64,000 bases of DNA from VBOC01 sp035635475. Its GTDB lineage: Bacteria; Bacteroidota; Ignavibacteria; UBA10030; SZUA-254. The stretch spans positions 1 to 64,000 of the forward strand of contig DASQAZ010000036.1 in assembly GCA_035635475.1 (NCBI GenBank), given 5' to 3'. Below the pieces are notes generated by a model. The model saw only the letters and a program-made list of their open reading frames with translations. It was not told the DNA's origin and made no database searches. The stretch's first letter is position 1; each line of letters starts with the position of its first letter. This document shows positions 51,901 to 61,028 of this stretch, in pieces. The position numbers were made by a program, and so were the translations under genes.

Positions 51901-52124
51901 CCCAGAAATTCTGAATCGAAATCATTGATTGCGTCCTGAAGCGTCTGCCGATCGACCGCTATGCCATCTGCCGATGGGAATGAGGGTTCATAGAAGAGCG
52001 CAATTCGGATTTTTTTCCCTCTCGGTTGAACCTGGGGGTCCGGCAAAACGGGCAAGGAATGTGCAACCGTCGCGAGGGCAAGGCCTCCTGCAGTCTTGAT
52101 AAAGTCTCTCCGTCTGATCTTCAT
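48963..52124 (-). CDS. Tat-exported GH-A clan glycoside hydrolase (GH42-like layout)
   Basis: A 1053-residue protein. The N-terminus is a twin-arginine signal (KIRRRDFIKTAGGLALATV). A large N-terminal region precedes a TIM-barrel hydrolase: MKAAGVNMIRTGIWTGWKQY, PIIFTLFAFLPES, IIWDLINEPSFCNPQYLW with the acid/base Glu534 after Asn, and the candidate nucleophile in PNLVEETGVMLYE (Glu698 or Glu699). After the barrel comes a trimerisation-like Rossmann domain (LLIMPSPRTINQKCWETLL, GSTVLLTGIID) and a C-terminal beta domain, the arrangement of GH42 beta-galactosidases, though the barrel motifs do not let me name the family. Next gene upstream is the GH38 mannosidase (28 bases). Substrate unknown. 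Confidence 0.82.
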   Translation of the reverse strand: MKIRRRDFIKTAGGLALATVAHSLPVLPDPQVQPRGKKIRIALFYEPSFPSADGIAVDRQTLQDAINDFDSEFLGVDQITKRLSTSNFDLFLNPYGSTFPEQAFDRISGFLADGGNWVNLGGVPFSVPVDRAADGWRVGPPQTSYHQRLGITQSFTVSAGPVSAYQPNPELEWTRPLVDQFKAMEVYELYVRFTSVKDFPNEDGSPGPRDAVLTPLVHGVTKEHQRIVAPMIEIDRLQGPYSGGRWVLANFKGTITARAIRLLVERGAQGAMQFIVRPSFASYYPGEQPSFTLQFRRPKMEVEDLVRTGCRLAVFDEQGRAVWQVDVPLLGSGALATGDAHMTGQEKLRPGLYQVNAALGAQLKSFHVLRHRTGFWIYDDALIKRGKAITAGNGYLLRDDKTFPVTGTTYMASDVHRKFLFEPNPYVWNKDFAEMKAAGVNMIRTGIWTGWKQYMPDVGTPNEAALRAMDAFVLTARKFDIPIIFTLFAFLPESWGGTNPYLDPQSVNAQKEFVTAFAHRYRHMNDIIWDLINEPSFCNPQYLWQCRPNYDRYETEAWQVWLKKRYADFSDEATTARILEAHRSTAGEAISLPTKEDFEDVNVFESRRPVKTIDYRLFAQDMFMRWVNEIKGAIRGVQGHASQLITVGQDEGGTYDSPANQFFGNSVDFTCVHNWWLNDDLLWDQIVTTIPGKPNLVEETGVMLYEKMDATPWRTEVEARNLLERKMALALGAGGAGFIQWLWNTNPYMPSDNEAAIGFHRADGTAKPELEPMMRLARFIAAHRDLMHGRKDEDALMVIPHSQMFSTRNFATEATRRCVRVMNEHFSAPLAAVSEYRPVSRPPRLLIMPSPRTINQKCWETLLSSAESGSTVLLTGIIDADDHWLPVERSKSLGVEAISKPVAEEEFLRIGEIEYRLSYRGEKIQRVEKAVVRRDEKPAVITIPHGSGKLIWCPLPVELSETVEPTVELYRYALRQAGIAPVCNVEPVNSGVIVIPAIFEDTVLYTLISECDRDTDILVTHLELKTELKISVPAQRIAMTFIDRRSGKVLGKM

Positions 52125-52152
52125 GGCCGGCGCACCACGATTTGGGAAAACC

Positions 52153-55100
52153 TCATTTCTGATCGATGCGTACGTACATGCTGCCGTGTCCTGCGATGGT
52201 TAGCGGGATCTTCGTTTCCCCCTGAATCTTTCCGAAAATATCGCTTGCATGAACGGCGATCGGAATCGCGCGAGGGGATCGCACGGCAACGTTCTGTTTT
52301 CGGCCCGACGGATTACTTAGGTAAAGTAGCCACGCGCGTTCACCCTCGATCGGCTTGACGGAGAGGGCGAGAACCTCCGGAGGATAGACGCTGAAGAGCG
52401 AAGCCGAGGGTCGACCGGACCTGTCCGCTTCGGTAACAACGAGAGGCTGCCTCCGCTCGATCTCGAATCGCAGTGCATCCTCGCCTTTGAATTCCCCATG
52501 GGGGAGGATAGAATAGCGGAAACTTACGAGCCCGGGCTGGTCGGCTTTGTAATTCGTATGCCAGTAGTTGTTCATCACATAGGAATAGACAATGGGGGAT
52601 GGATTGATCGATCTCAGCCAGGGGAGCTCGGCGGTAATCGAGCCGAGTTCGATCATCGGAGCATCCGCTGTTACCCAGGTGACCCCGTACTCATCGTTGG
52701 AGACGTCAACATAGCCCTGCACGGAGAGAAAATTCTTACACGATCCGGCCAGCTGATCGGCTCCCGGCCGCACGAGACCGTTGGCGACATCGTAACGGAT
52801 CCGTCCTTCGGGGAGGTTGAACGGAAACGCGATATGGACGCCCTCCTTCTCGCGGACTCCGCGCTTGAGGAGCGTATCGATGATGTCAATCCGAGAAATT
52901 CCCGAGAAGAGGCGAATTTCAGCTCTGTACCTGTCGCACCCGGGGGCATCAGCTTCGATGAGCAAGGATCCGAAAAGAGGGCCGTGCTCTTTTATTTTGA
53001 CACTGACCTTTGTAACGTGCCGCGCGCTGTCGGGATTCGTCCCCGGGACGTAGAGGTATTCATTCAGCCCCAGGCCCTTCGAACTGTCGACAAGCTGCTT
53101 CTTCGTCCATCGTAGATTCTCAATCGAACCGGTGTGTGGATTCACCGTCAGAGACAGGAGACCGTTACTCAAAGAATTCGCAGACACCTCAACGTTGCCT
53201 CTCGATAGTCCTTTTCCCTTTCCGATGAAGTAGCGTTTCAAAGACAATGGCGGGATGCTCTCCGCGAGAACGGCAAGTTCACCGGTGGAGAGCCGTTGAG
53301 AGGGGACCGGGCGCCTTCGTTCATCGAAGACTCGATCTCCGGCAGCGCTTTGCCCGGGCGAGAGAAGAACGACGTCGGTGCGCCGCCACGAATTTGTATT
53401 ATAAATGTCGAACGAAGTTTCGATCGGTTTCTTCAACCGTCCTGGAAGAGGCGCTTCTGAAAGCGGGGAAAGCGCTTTATCGAGAAGCCTTCGTGACAGG
53501 GTGTCGGCTTCCAGGGCAAACCGCTGCTTGATCTTCCATTGACCTGTGACCATCGAATCATCCGGCTCGGAAATGCTGTTGGACGCTCCCCATGTATGCT
53601 CGTCATAAAGCACCACACCCCTCCATGCGGAATCATACTCGCGGGCGGGGAATCCTCCCGGCGCGCTCATTGACCATACCGCTTCTCCCTGGATGAGGCG
53701 GTCGACGCTGTGCCGGTTTAACGCCGTCTCAAAAGCGGTGGAGGCGGCGCCATCCTCCCAGTACGGTGTAAAGTCGCCTTTCAGAGAGGGCAGGGTCGAA
53801 CCGTATCGGGTTTCAAAGTCCCTGAACATTTGTTCGTGCGTGGCGATGATCAGCTTCGGGGAGATGTATCGTTCGTTCCAGTCTTTCACGAAGCGCGAAA
53901 GGCTCGCATCGGGAGGACCGTTATCCCCGAGCGTGTAGGGCAGTTGGAAAATCTCGTACGGGTAAGCGTTTTCGTCAAGCTTCCGGGTGAGCTTCAGGAT
54001 TTTCTCGTCTCCAAGCTTGCTGAGTTCTCCCTCGTGGAAGCTGGCGTAACTCGCCCCGGCGACCCACATCAGAAGTTTCTCATCACCGGATTGCGAAGTC
54101 CAGTAAAACGGTTTGTCTCCCCACTGCTCGAGAGCATACCCGATCCGGTCGGACGAATTCGGCGCGCTGGCAAAATACCGGACGCCGCTCTGTGCGAGAG
54201 CCGGCACCATACCCCAGGTGAATCCGGGGACGTCCGATTCGACCGCGGTCGTGATCGGAATCGAATATTCCCTTGAGAACCGCCGCGCATAATCGGTAAA
54301 ATGGCTCATCTCGACTGCATTCGCCAATCCGGTCAGCATATTCGCATATAGCGCGTTGAGCCCGAGACTGCCTGCGCGAACGGCTTCGATGAATTCCGCC
54401 CGGCGTTCCGGCGAAGCCTGCCGCAGGTAACCTTCGACAGGAAAGAGGCCTTCCAGGTTCCACTTGTAACGCGCGTCCGCCGGATAGTCGCGCGTCTCGC
54501 CAATGAGCTTAAGGGCGGCCCCGATATTGTTCCACTGCTTGCGTTCGACAACGGTCTGAAGGTCGGAGTAACCGATATCGTTGTGTGAGTACGAGAGAAG
54601 ATAGATCAAACGTTTCGTCACGGGCTGTATGGGGACGTCGGTCCGGTCCACAGAATGGCCGTCCACATTGAACTGGACAGGGATTGTTTCTTCTGAATCA
54701 ACGGCCCCGATCGGAATCATGTAAATATTCGCGCCGACGTTGAGCGGCTTTTTCACGATATGCTCGCCGGAGGCGATGATCTCGAGGATTCTTCCCGGAC
54801 GAAGGTTGTCGAGGCTCAGGCGAAGCGTCTGAAAGGCGCGGTTCTGACGACGGATAATGGCGGGTTCGGCGCGCAGACGGGGAGTAAAGTTGAACCGGTA
54901 TTCGAATGTCATATACCACTCGGCACTTCCTTCATCCTCGCTTTCAACTTGTAGCCTGAGGGGGGCACCCGGCCGGAAACCCTTTTTGGGAAGATCGAGG
55001 AACATGTATCCGAAGAGATCGTTGAACTTATCGGCCATCTGTGATCGAAACGAAAGATTGGAGCCGCCGGTGCCGGCGACGCTCCAGTGTTCCGCGGTCG

Positions 55101-55542
55101 AATCCTTATAATTCTTGAAAGTGAACCACGGCACGCCGTTTATAAAAAGGCGAAATGTGTGCGCGACCGCATTCTCCCCCCAGCCGGCCCGATCCAGGCC
55201 GGCGAGCCAGACAAGATGGTACATTGGATCGGTTCCGGGATTCACGAGTGTGTCGGTTTCCCATGTGATCGAATGAACTTCCCTGTTCGCCCTGACGAGC
55301 AACGCTTTGTCAGCATCGGGGTGGGAGGAGTGATAGGACAGTACCTGGCCGTCCACCGACGAACGGTATCCGTTTGAGTAGAATTCGGCAGAGCCAGCTT
55401 CCCGGCCTCGGTCACTTTCTCCCTGCGTGACGTTGATAACGATTCCCGTGTGACGATCCTGAGCTGCGAGCGAGCCGGCAGCGGGCAGGCAAAGCAGAGA
55501 GAAGATCTTCAACCTCGCGTAATGCTTCCGCGGATCAAGCAT
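52153..55542 (-). CDS. GH38 alpha-mannosidase, secreted
   Basis: An 1129-residue protein. A signal peptide (LKIFSLLCLPAAGSLAA, cleavage at AAQ) is followed by a ~240-residue beta domain with no assigned family. The GH38 catalytic domain starts at RLIYLLSYSHNDIGYSD; His320 and Asp322 occupy the zinc-binding H-x-D positions. The nucleophile is predicted as Asp437 in VESDVPGFTWGMVPALAQSG. The C-terminal beta-sandwich domains carry GNVEVSANSLSNGLLSL and DEYGVTWVTADAPMIELGSI, common to this family. It should remove mannose from alpha-linked glycans in the periplasm or outside. The start has GGGAGG seven bases before ATG 55542. First of the co-directional genes leading to the GH-A enzyme. Confidence 0.9.
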   Translation of the reverse strand: MLDPRKHYARLKIFSLLCLPAAGSLAAQDRHTGIVINVTQGESDRGREAGSAEFYSNGYRSSVDGQVLSYHSSHPDADKALLVRANREVHSITWETDTLVNPGTDPMYHLVWLAGLDRAGWGENAVAHTFRLFINGVPWFTFKNYKDSTAEHWSVAGTGGSNLSFRSQMADKFNDLFGYMFLDLPKKGFRPGAPLRLQVESEDEGSAEWYMTFEYRFNFTPRLRAEPAIIRRQNRAFQTLRLSLDNLRPGRILEIIASGEHIVKKPLNVGANIYMIPIGAVDSEETIPVQFNVDGHSVDRTDVPIQPVTKRLIYLLSYSHNDIGYSDLQTVVERKQWNNIGAALKLIGETRDYPADARYKWNLEGLFPVEGYLRQASPERRAEFIEAVRAGSLGLNALYANMLTGLANAVEMSHFTDYARRFSREYSIPITTAVESDVPGFTWGMVPALAQSGVRYFASAPNSSDRIGYALEQWGDKPFYWTSQSGDEKLLMWVAGASYASFHEGELSKLGDEKILKLTRKLDENAYPYEIFQLPYTLGDNGPPDASLSRFVKDWNERYISPKLIIATHEQMFRDFETRYGSTLPSLKGDFTPYWEDGAASTAFETALNRHSVDRLIQGEAVWSMSAPGGFPAREYDSAWRGVVLYDEHTWGASNSISEPDDSMVTGQWKIKQRFALEADTLSRRLLDKALSPLSEAPLPGRLKKPIETSFDIYNTNSWRRTDVVLLSPGQSAAGDRVFDERRRPVPSQRLSTGELAVLAESIPPLSLKRYFIGKGKGLSRGNVEVSANSLSNGLLSLTVNPHTGSIENLRWTKKQLVDSSKGLGLNEYLYVPGTNPDSARHVTKVSVKIKEHGPLFGSLLIEADAPGCDRYRAEIRLFSGISRIDIIDTLLKRGVREKEGVHIAFPFNLPEGRIRYDVANGLVRPGADQLAGSCKNFLSVQGYVDVSNDEYGVTWVTADAPMIELGSITAELPWLRSINPSPIVYSYVMNNYWHTNYKADQPGLVSFRYSILPHGEFKGEDALRFEIERRQPLVVTEADRSGRPSASLFSVYPPEVLALSVKPIEGERAWLLYLSNPSGRKQNVAVRSPRAIPIAVHASDIFGKIQGETKIPLTIAGHGSMYVRIDQK

Positions 55543-55631
55543 GGATGCCTCCCGGCACGCGGTCAACTTGGAGTGAGTTCAAGCGCTTCATGCCGGCGTT
55601 GCAGCAAATAACGAAGGTCCTTGCCCGGTTC

Positions 55632-56495
55632 TCATTTTAGTACTCGGTCGAAGAATTCGTTTTGAAGCACTTTTGTTTTTCGGTCGGCCTTGACGACGCG
55701 CAGGGCCCTTAGCAAGGACTCGATGCTGTGTTCAGTTAGGAGTTCGCCGAGCGCCTTGGTCGCTTTATCTCCTTCGCCGGCGTAATGGTTGGGGAAATCT
55801 GCGTACCACCAGATTCCGGTGTACAGGTCGGGCAACGAGAGCCGGTTCAGGTCAGCCCCGGACTCCTGCCGGGCCCGATCCAGCTTCACGAGGTCCGGCC
55901 TTAAATAGAGAAGTGTGGATGTCTCCGACTCACCCGCATGGTAGTCGCCGTCGGGATCCGATTTTCGCATCTTGACGACCTTTTTATAAAAGGCGGTGTC
56001 GAGCGGAGGGTCGTAGAGGTATACAACGTAGTCTCTTCTCCGCTCAAGCTGGGATTGAACGAAGTACCTGAGCAGGTTCGGGTTCCCTCCGTGACCGTTC
56101 ACTATTAAAATCTTTTTCAAGCCGTTTCGGCCGATCTCCTCGCACGTGGCATCGAGGAGGTCCCAGACCAAACGGCTCGGCAGGGCGAACGTGCCCGGCT
56201 GATGTTTGGCTTCGTAAATCTGGCCGTAAAAATAGTCGGGAAAGACGACTGCATACTCTTTGCCCGTAACGCGTGCGGCCCACTCGCGCACATGAATCAG
56301 GTCGCAGCCGATGGCGGCGTGGGGCCCGTGTTTTTCGAGAATGCCGATGGGAAGGATGCACGTCGATTCGGATTTAGCCAGGGCGAGGGGCCAATCGCTC
56401 GCGATAAGTTCGTCCCATCGGGAGGGCAGATTCTGCCCGGCGGCCCGACCATTGAGCAACAGAGAGAGCACGAGAACAATCGTTGCCGGTTTCAT
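55632..56495 (-). CDS. Creatininase-family hydrolase with signal peptide
   Basis: A 287-residue member of the creatininase/MftE superfamily. Landmarks: CILPIGILEKHGPHAAIGCDL (metal Glu and His), YEAKHQPGTFALP, KILIVNGHGGNPNLLRYF (Gly-Gly metal loop) and DYHAGESETSTLLYLRPDLV (Asp, Glu). These metal-dependent enzymes hydrolyse cyclic amides or N-glycosidic/peptide-like bonds. The signal peptide (ATIVLVLSLLLNGRAAGQ) is unusual for the family and places it outside the cytoplasm. Strong ribosome site (AAGGAG seven bases before ATG 56495). Downstream of the GH3 gene and upstream of GH38; the cleaved substrate probably derives from glycan or glycopeptide degradation, but this is inference. Confidence 0.87.
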   Translation of the reverse strand: MKPATIVLVLSLLLNGRAAGQNLPSRWDELIASDWPLALAKSESTCILPIGILEKHGPHAAIGCDLIHVREWAARVTGKEYAVVFPDYFYGQIYEAKHQPGTFALPSRLVWDLLDATCEEIGRNGLKKILIVNGHGGNPNLLRYFVQSQLERRRDYVVYLYDPPLDTAFYKKVVKMRKSDPDGDYHAGESETSTLLYLRPDLVKLDRARQESGADLNRLSLPDLYTGIWWYADFPNHYAGEGDKATKALGELLTEHSIESLLRALRVVKADRKTKVLQNEFFDRVLK

Positions 56496-56527
56496 GGCAA
56501 TTCTCCTTGCATAATCTTGCATGAATT

Positions 56528-58774
56528 CTATTTCAGTTGCGGGGCCTTCAATTCAAAATCCGTGGAGAGGGTGTCGATCGCTACCCGAAAGCCGCCCGGT
56601 TCAACAATACGTTTGTAGTTCTTACCGATGAAGGAAAGGTCGGGCGCCGTCAGCCGAAATGTGACTGTTCTTCTCTCCGCAGCGCGGAGCTCGAGCTTGC
56701 TGAACCCTTTCAATTCTCGGAACGGAGGTGTCACACTTCGATAAAGATCGGTTACGAAGAGCTGCGCCACCTCTTTGCCGGTGACCGTCCCTTTATTCTT
56801 TATCGTCACGGACACCTCGATCGTGTCCTTCATAGAGTACGTACTCTTGCTCAATCGAAGGTCGCTGTATTCGAAGGTCGTGTAACTCAATCCGGATCCG
56901 AACGCGAATTCCGGGTTGTACCGGTTCACGTCGCTCACATCGGCTCCCTTGCCGTCGTACGGAACATGAGCGTTGGGATATTTCGGATAGCTGAACGGAA
57001 GCTTGCCGCTGGGATTGACATCGCCGAACAGAACCTTTCCCACGGCAGTCCCTCCTTCCATCCCGGGGAGATATGCCATAAGAACCGCGCTGCATTTATC
57101 CACAATTCGATGGATCGTCCGCGGCCTGCCCTCCGCAAGGACGAGAACGACCGGTTTCCCCCGCCGCGAAAGCTCTTCGACTAACCGCAACTGGGCCTCC
57201 TCCAAATTAAAATCGTCGATATTCCCGACAAATTCGCAGTACGCCTTTTCTCCGAGACACGCAATCACAACATCGCAGGTATCCGCAGCCCCGACGGCCG
57301 CGGCGATATTCAGCGGCTTGTCAAATGAGGTACCCGGCACATAGACGACATTCTCTTTCCCGTTTTCTTCCCGAATCGCATCGAGGATCGTTTTCTTTTC
57401 ATGGGGATAGAGTTCCTCACTGTCTCCCTGCCAGGTGATTGTCCATCCGCCGTTCAGGGCGGAAAGAAGATTGGCGGTCGGACCGGTCACCAGTACGCGA
57501 GTTCCCTTTCTCAACGGCAACACATTGATACTATTCCTCAGCAGTGTGATGGCCTCGGACGCGGCCTCCAGATTTAGCTCCGCGTCTTGCTTCGATCCGA
57601 CCTCTGCTGCAGCCGGTTCCGGATAGGGATGCTCGAAGAGTCCCGCCGCAAATTTTACCCGAAGGATCCGCCGCACCGCGTCATCGATCCGGGAGAGGGG
57701 GACATTCTTTTCCCTGACGAGCGCGAGAAGGAGGTCGTAGAAACTGAAGTCAAGAGGCACCATGCTCATATCGATGCCCGCCATGACGCCGATGCGTACC
57801 GCCTCTTTCGGACTGTCGGCCACCCTGTCGCGCGTATAAAGGTGTTTAATTCCCTCCCAATCGGAGACGACAAATCCCCGGAACTTCCACTCGCCTTTGA
57901 GAACCTCGGTGAGGAGATGGTAATCCGCGTGGCACGGAATTCCATTGGTCTCACCCGCGTTAACCATGACCGTCATGGCACCGGCTCTGACGCCTGCCTC
58001 GAAGGTGGGAAGGAAGTATTGACGCATCATGCGTTCGTCGATCCACGCGGAAGTCCGATCCTTGCCGGTGATTGTAAAACTGTATCCGGCGTAATGTTTC
58101 AGGCATGCGGCGACCTTATCAGGGGCCCCGATGTCGTCTCCCTGCAGTCCCGAGATGTACGATGTGCCGATCCTTGTCGCAAGGACTACATCCTCGCCGT
58201 ACGTTTCCCAGAACCGGGGCCAGAGCGGTTGTCGTCCGAGGTCAAGAACGGGGTGAAAATTCCACGGAATTCCCGAAGCACGCACCTCACGCGCGGTTAC
58301 CTCTCCGATCCGTTTTGCAATATCGGGACTCCAGGTGGCGGCGACGGCGATGCCCTGGGGAAAAAGGGTTGCACCTCTCGTATAGGACGCGCCGTGGATG
58401 GCGTCGATACCGTAGATGACCGGAATGCCGAGTCGCGTCTTCCTGGCAGCGTCCTGGATCTGCGTAATAATCTCGTGCCAGTGGTCGATGGAGTGGGCGG
58501 ATGTGGCGACATTGAGGATCGAGCCTACATGGTACTTGAAGATCGCCGTCTCAAGTTTTACGGGGTCGATCGCATGGGGCTCCGCTTTTCCGCTGTCGCC
58601 TTTGGAAACAACGTCGAGCGCGACTTGCGTCATCTGGCCGACTTTCTCCTCAAGAGTCATCTTTTTAAGGAGGTCGTTCACCCGCTTTTCAATATCCTTC
58701 GAGCCCGGGTGGCCGGCCGCCGCAATCGCAAGGAGTGGATCCAATAGGAGCAGGGCCACCAGTATGGTCTTCAC
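56528..58774 (-). CDS. GH3 beta-glucosidase, secreted
   Basis: A 748-residue retaining glycoside hydrolase. A signal peptide (TILVALLLLDPLLAIAAA) is followed by domain 1, the (beta/alpha)8 barrel: EEKVGQMTQVALDV, IYGIDAIHGASYTRGATLFP, WNFHPVLDLGR, KHYAGYSF, and the nucleophile Asp305 in FVVSDWEGI. Domain 2 has VTGPTANLLSALNGGWTI, and the C-terminal FN3-like domain contains FAFGSGLSYTTFEYSDLRL and ELRAAERRTVTFRL. Length and order match BglX-type enzymes. The GTG start at 58774 has AAGGAG six bases upstream; the frame extends to 58846 but only into the pentose-phosphate gene's 3' end. It follows gnd by 56 bases on the same strand and may share its transcript. Confidence 0.94.
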   Translation of the reverse strand: MKTILVALLLLDPLLAIAAAGHPGSKDIEKRVNDLLKKMTLEEKVGQMTQVALDVVSKGDSGKAEPHAIDPVKLETAIFKYHVGSILNVATSAHSIDHWHEIITQIQDAARKTRLGIPVIYGIDAIHGASYTRGATLFPQGIAVAATWSPDIAKRIGEVTAREVRASGIPWNFHPVLDLGRQPLWPRFWETYGEDVVLATRIGTSYISGLQGDDIGAPDKVAACLKHYAGYSFTITGKDRTSAWIDERMMRQYFLPTFEAGVRAGAMTVMVNAGETNGIPCHADYHLLTEVLKGEWKFRGFVVSDWEGIKHLYTRDRVADSPKEAVRIGVMAGIDMSMVPLDFSFYDLLLALVREKNVPLSRIDDAVRRILRVKFAAGLFEHPYPEPAAAEVGSKQDAELNLEAASEAITLLRNSINVLPLRKGTRVLVTGPTANLLSALNGGWTITWQGDSEELYPHEKKTILDAIREENGKENVVYVPGTSFDKPLNIAAAVGAADTCDVVIACLGEKAYCEFVGNIDDFNLEEAQLRLVEELSRRGKPVVLVLAEGRPRTIHRIVDKCSAVLMAYLPGMEGGTAVGKVLFGDVNPSGKLPFSYPKYPNAHVPYDGKGADVSDVNRYNPEFAFGSGLSYTTFEYSDLRLSKSTYSMKDTIEVSVTIKNKGTVTGKEVAQLFVTDLYRSVTPPFRELKGFSKLELRAAERRTVTFRLTAPDLSFIGKNYKRIVEPGGFRVAIDTLSTDFELKAPQLK

Positions 58775-58830
58775 GGAATACTCCTTGTTAGGGTAGCGGA
58801 GACGGAAGCCCGGTGCGGCCGCGTGGGCGG

Positions 58831-60249
58831 TTATTTCGAAACCCACGTTTCGTGGAAACTGCCCGGCTTGTCGATCCGCTCGAACGTATGTGCCCCGAAG
58901 AAATCACGCTGCGCCTGGATCAGGTTCGCCGGCAGCCGCTCGCTGCGGTAGGAATCATAGTACGCCAATGATGCGCCCATCGCAGGCATGGGAACGCCGA
59001 GCTCAATGGCGGTCCTGAGCGCAAATCGCCATCCATCCTGTGCTTGATTAACCTCAGACTGAAACTCCCGATCGACGAGCAGGTTCGGCAATGCCCGGTC
59101 GCGCTCGAAAGCCTTCATGATCTCATTGAGGAGCTTCGCTCGTATGATACACCCTGCGCGCCATATTTTGGCAATCGCGGCCAGGTTGAGACTATACGAA
59201 TATTCCTGTGAGGCCCTGCCGAGAAGTGCGAGACCCTGGGCATACGAGCAAATCTTTGATGCATAGAGAGCGTCGCGCACGGCATCAGTCAATTTCTGAC
59301 GGGAGTTCGTGCCACCGGCAGAAGAGGGGGCCTTGAGAATCCGGGATGCGCGCACGCGCTCGTCTTTTAGAGCGGAAAGATTTCTGGCGTCGAGCGCCGC
59401 GGCGATTGTGGAAACTGCCGCTCCGAGATTGGCCGCATCCTGGATTGTCCACTTGCCGGTTCCCTTTTGTCCGGCTGTATCCAGGATCATGTCGACCAGT
59501 GGAGCGCCGGTTTCGGAGTCAATCTTCCCGAATACCATGGCCGTCGTTTCGATGAGGAAAGAGGAGAGCTTACCTTTGTTCCAATCCGTGAAGAGGCTCT
59601 GAAAATCGCTTGCAGTAAAGCCGAGGGCGCGTTTGAGCAGGTCGTACGACTCCGCAATGAGCTGCATGTCGCCATATTCGATCCCATTATGCACCATCTT
59701 GACGTAATGTCCCGAACCTCCGGGTCCAATGTAGGTAACACAGGGTTCCCGGTCCTCAAGCGCTTTCGCCGCCACCTTCGTCAGAATCGGTTCGATTGCT
59801 CGGTAGGCTTTCTCGTTCCCGCCCGGCATGAGGCTGGGCCCCTTGAGGGCGCCTTCTTCCCCCCCGGAAACTCCCATGCCAATGTAACTGATCCCTTTCG
59901 CCTCAAGATCGTGCCCGCGCCGCTCCGTATCGAGGAAATGCGAGTTACCCCCGTCGATGAGGATGTCACCTTTTTCCAGGAATGGAAGGAGCTGCTGGAT
60001 CGTGATGTCGACCGGCTCTCCGGCTTTCACGAGCATCATGATGCGCCTCGGGCGGGAGAGGGATTCAACGAAGGCATGGACGGAGTACGCGGGAGTGATG
60101 TGTTTTCCCGCCGCGAATCCGCGCATGTAGGCATTGGTCACCTCGACAACCCTTTCAAAGACAGAGACGGTGAACCCGTTACGTTCGAGGTTGAGGGCGA
60201 AATTCTGGCCCATCACGCCCAGACCAAGCATTCCGATATCGCTGCTCAT
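58831..60249 (-). CDS. gnd: 6-phosphogluconate dehydrogenase (decarboxylating)
   Basis: A 472-residue enzyme that oxidises 6-phosphogluconate to ribulose-5-phosphate with NADP+. The Rossmann domain starts DIGMLGLGVMGQNFALNLE. Also visible: the conserved MGVSGGEEGALKGPSLMPGG, GHYVKMVHNGIEYGDMQLIAESY and the long C-terminal helices ending GGSHFHETWVSK-like (GSFHETWVSK). I moved the start to ATG 60249, which follows AAGGGAAGG and overlaps the pgl stop as ATGA; the open frame upstream is Arg-rich without family similarity. Last gene of the rpiA-zwf-pgl-gnd operon. Confidence 0.96.
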   Translation of the reverse strand: MSSDIGMLGLGVMGQNFALNLERNGFTVSVFERVVEVTNAYMRGFAAGKHITPAYSVHAFVESLSRPRRIMMLVKAGEPVDITIQQLLPFLEKGDILIDGGNSHFLDTERRGHDLEAKGISYIGMGVSGGEEGALKGPSLMPGGNEKAYRAIEPILTKVAAKALEDREPCVTYIGPGGSGHYVKMVHNGIEYGDMQLIAESYDLLKRALGFTASDFQSLFTDWNKGKLSSFLIETTAMVFGKIDSETGAPLVDMILDTAGQKGTGKWTIQDAANLGAAVSTIAAALDARNLSALKDERVRASRILKAPSSAGGTNSRQKLTDAVRDALYASKICSYAQGLALLGRASQEYSYSLNLAAIAKIWRAGCIIRAKLLNEIMKAFERDRALPNLLVDREFQSEVNQAQDGWRFALRTAIELGVPMPAMGASLAYYDSYRSERLPANLIQAQRDFFGAHTFERIDKPGSFHETWVSK

Positions 60250-61028
60250 CGACTGTCCTTCCCTTGCGGGTTTTCGTGGGATACGGCTCGATTTTGATCG
60301 CCGATCAGCGAAGCGGCGTCTTCGTCGAGCATCCACTCCACCGTCCCGTCTGCCGGAACGACGAGCGTCGCCGGGATATGTTTCACAGGCCGATCGGCGG
60401 CAAGGACTTGTTTAAGAATGGACGCTTTGCGCGCTCCGGAGACAAGGAAGAGAACCGCGCGGGAATTATTGATGACGGGAAGCGTGATCGTAATTCGCCA
60501 GCTTTTAAATTTGGGAACAAAAACAGCAACGACGCACCTGACCTCTTCATCCAGCGCGGCGGTGCCGGGGAAGAGCGACGCGATGTGACCGTCCTCCCCG
60601 AGCCCGAGAAGGATCAGATCGAATCGAGGGACGGGATGCGCGAAGAATGTCTCCAGGTCGATTCGATACTCTTCCGCCGCCCGGTCCGGGGCCAATTCGC
60701 CACGGACGCGATGAATGTTTGATTCCGGAACCGGAACCAGCGATAGAAGCTCCCGCCTGACCATGCCGAAATTGCTCTGCGGGTTGTCCGGGGGGGCCAT
60801 GCGCTCGTCAATGAAAAACAAGTGGATTTTATTCCAATCCACGCGGCCGGATCCTTCCCTGGCGAGGAGACGATACGCGAGCCGCGGCGTCTCTCCTCCG
60901 GCCAGCGCCAATGAACAAACCCCTCGCGCGGCGACTGCCTGATTCATGATATCGCACAACTTCCGGGCCGTCTCCAGTGCGAGCGCATCGGGATCCTTGA
61001 ACACATTGATCGTCGCACGGACTGCCAT
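60246..61028 (-). CDS. pgl: 6-phosphogluconolactonase
   Basis: A 260-residue DevB/NagB-superfamily lactonase, the second step of the oxidative pentose phosphate pathway. Hallmarks are CSLALAGGETPRLAYRLLA, HLFFIDERMAPPDNPQSN, FDLILLGLGEDGHIASLFPG and RITITLPVINNSRAVLFLVSG. The length is standard. Its ATG overlaps the stop codon of zwf by one base (TAATG) and its stop overlaps the gnd start by ATGA, so the three genes should be translationally coupled. Confidence 0.95.
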   Translation of the reverse strand: MAVRATINVFKDPDALALETARKLCDIMNQAVAARGVCSLALAGGETPRLAYRLLAREGSGRVDWNKIHLFFIDERMAPPDNPQSNFGMVRRELLSLVPVPESNIHRVRGELAPDRAAEEYRIDLETFFAHPVPRFDLILLGLGEDGHIASLFPGTAALDEEVRCVVAVFVPKFKSWRITITLPVINNSRAVLFLVSGARKASILKQVLAADRPVKHIPATLVVPADGTVEWMLDEDAASLIGDQNRAVSHENPQGKDSR

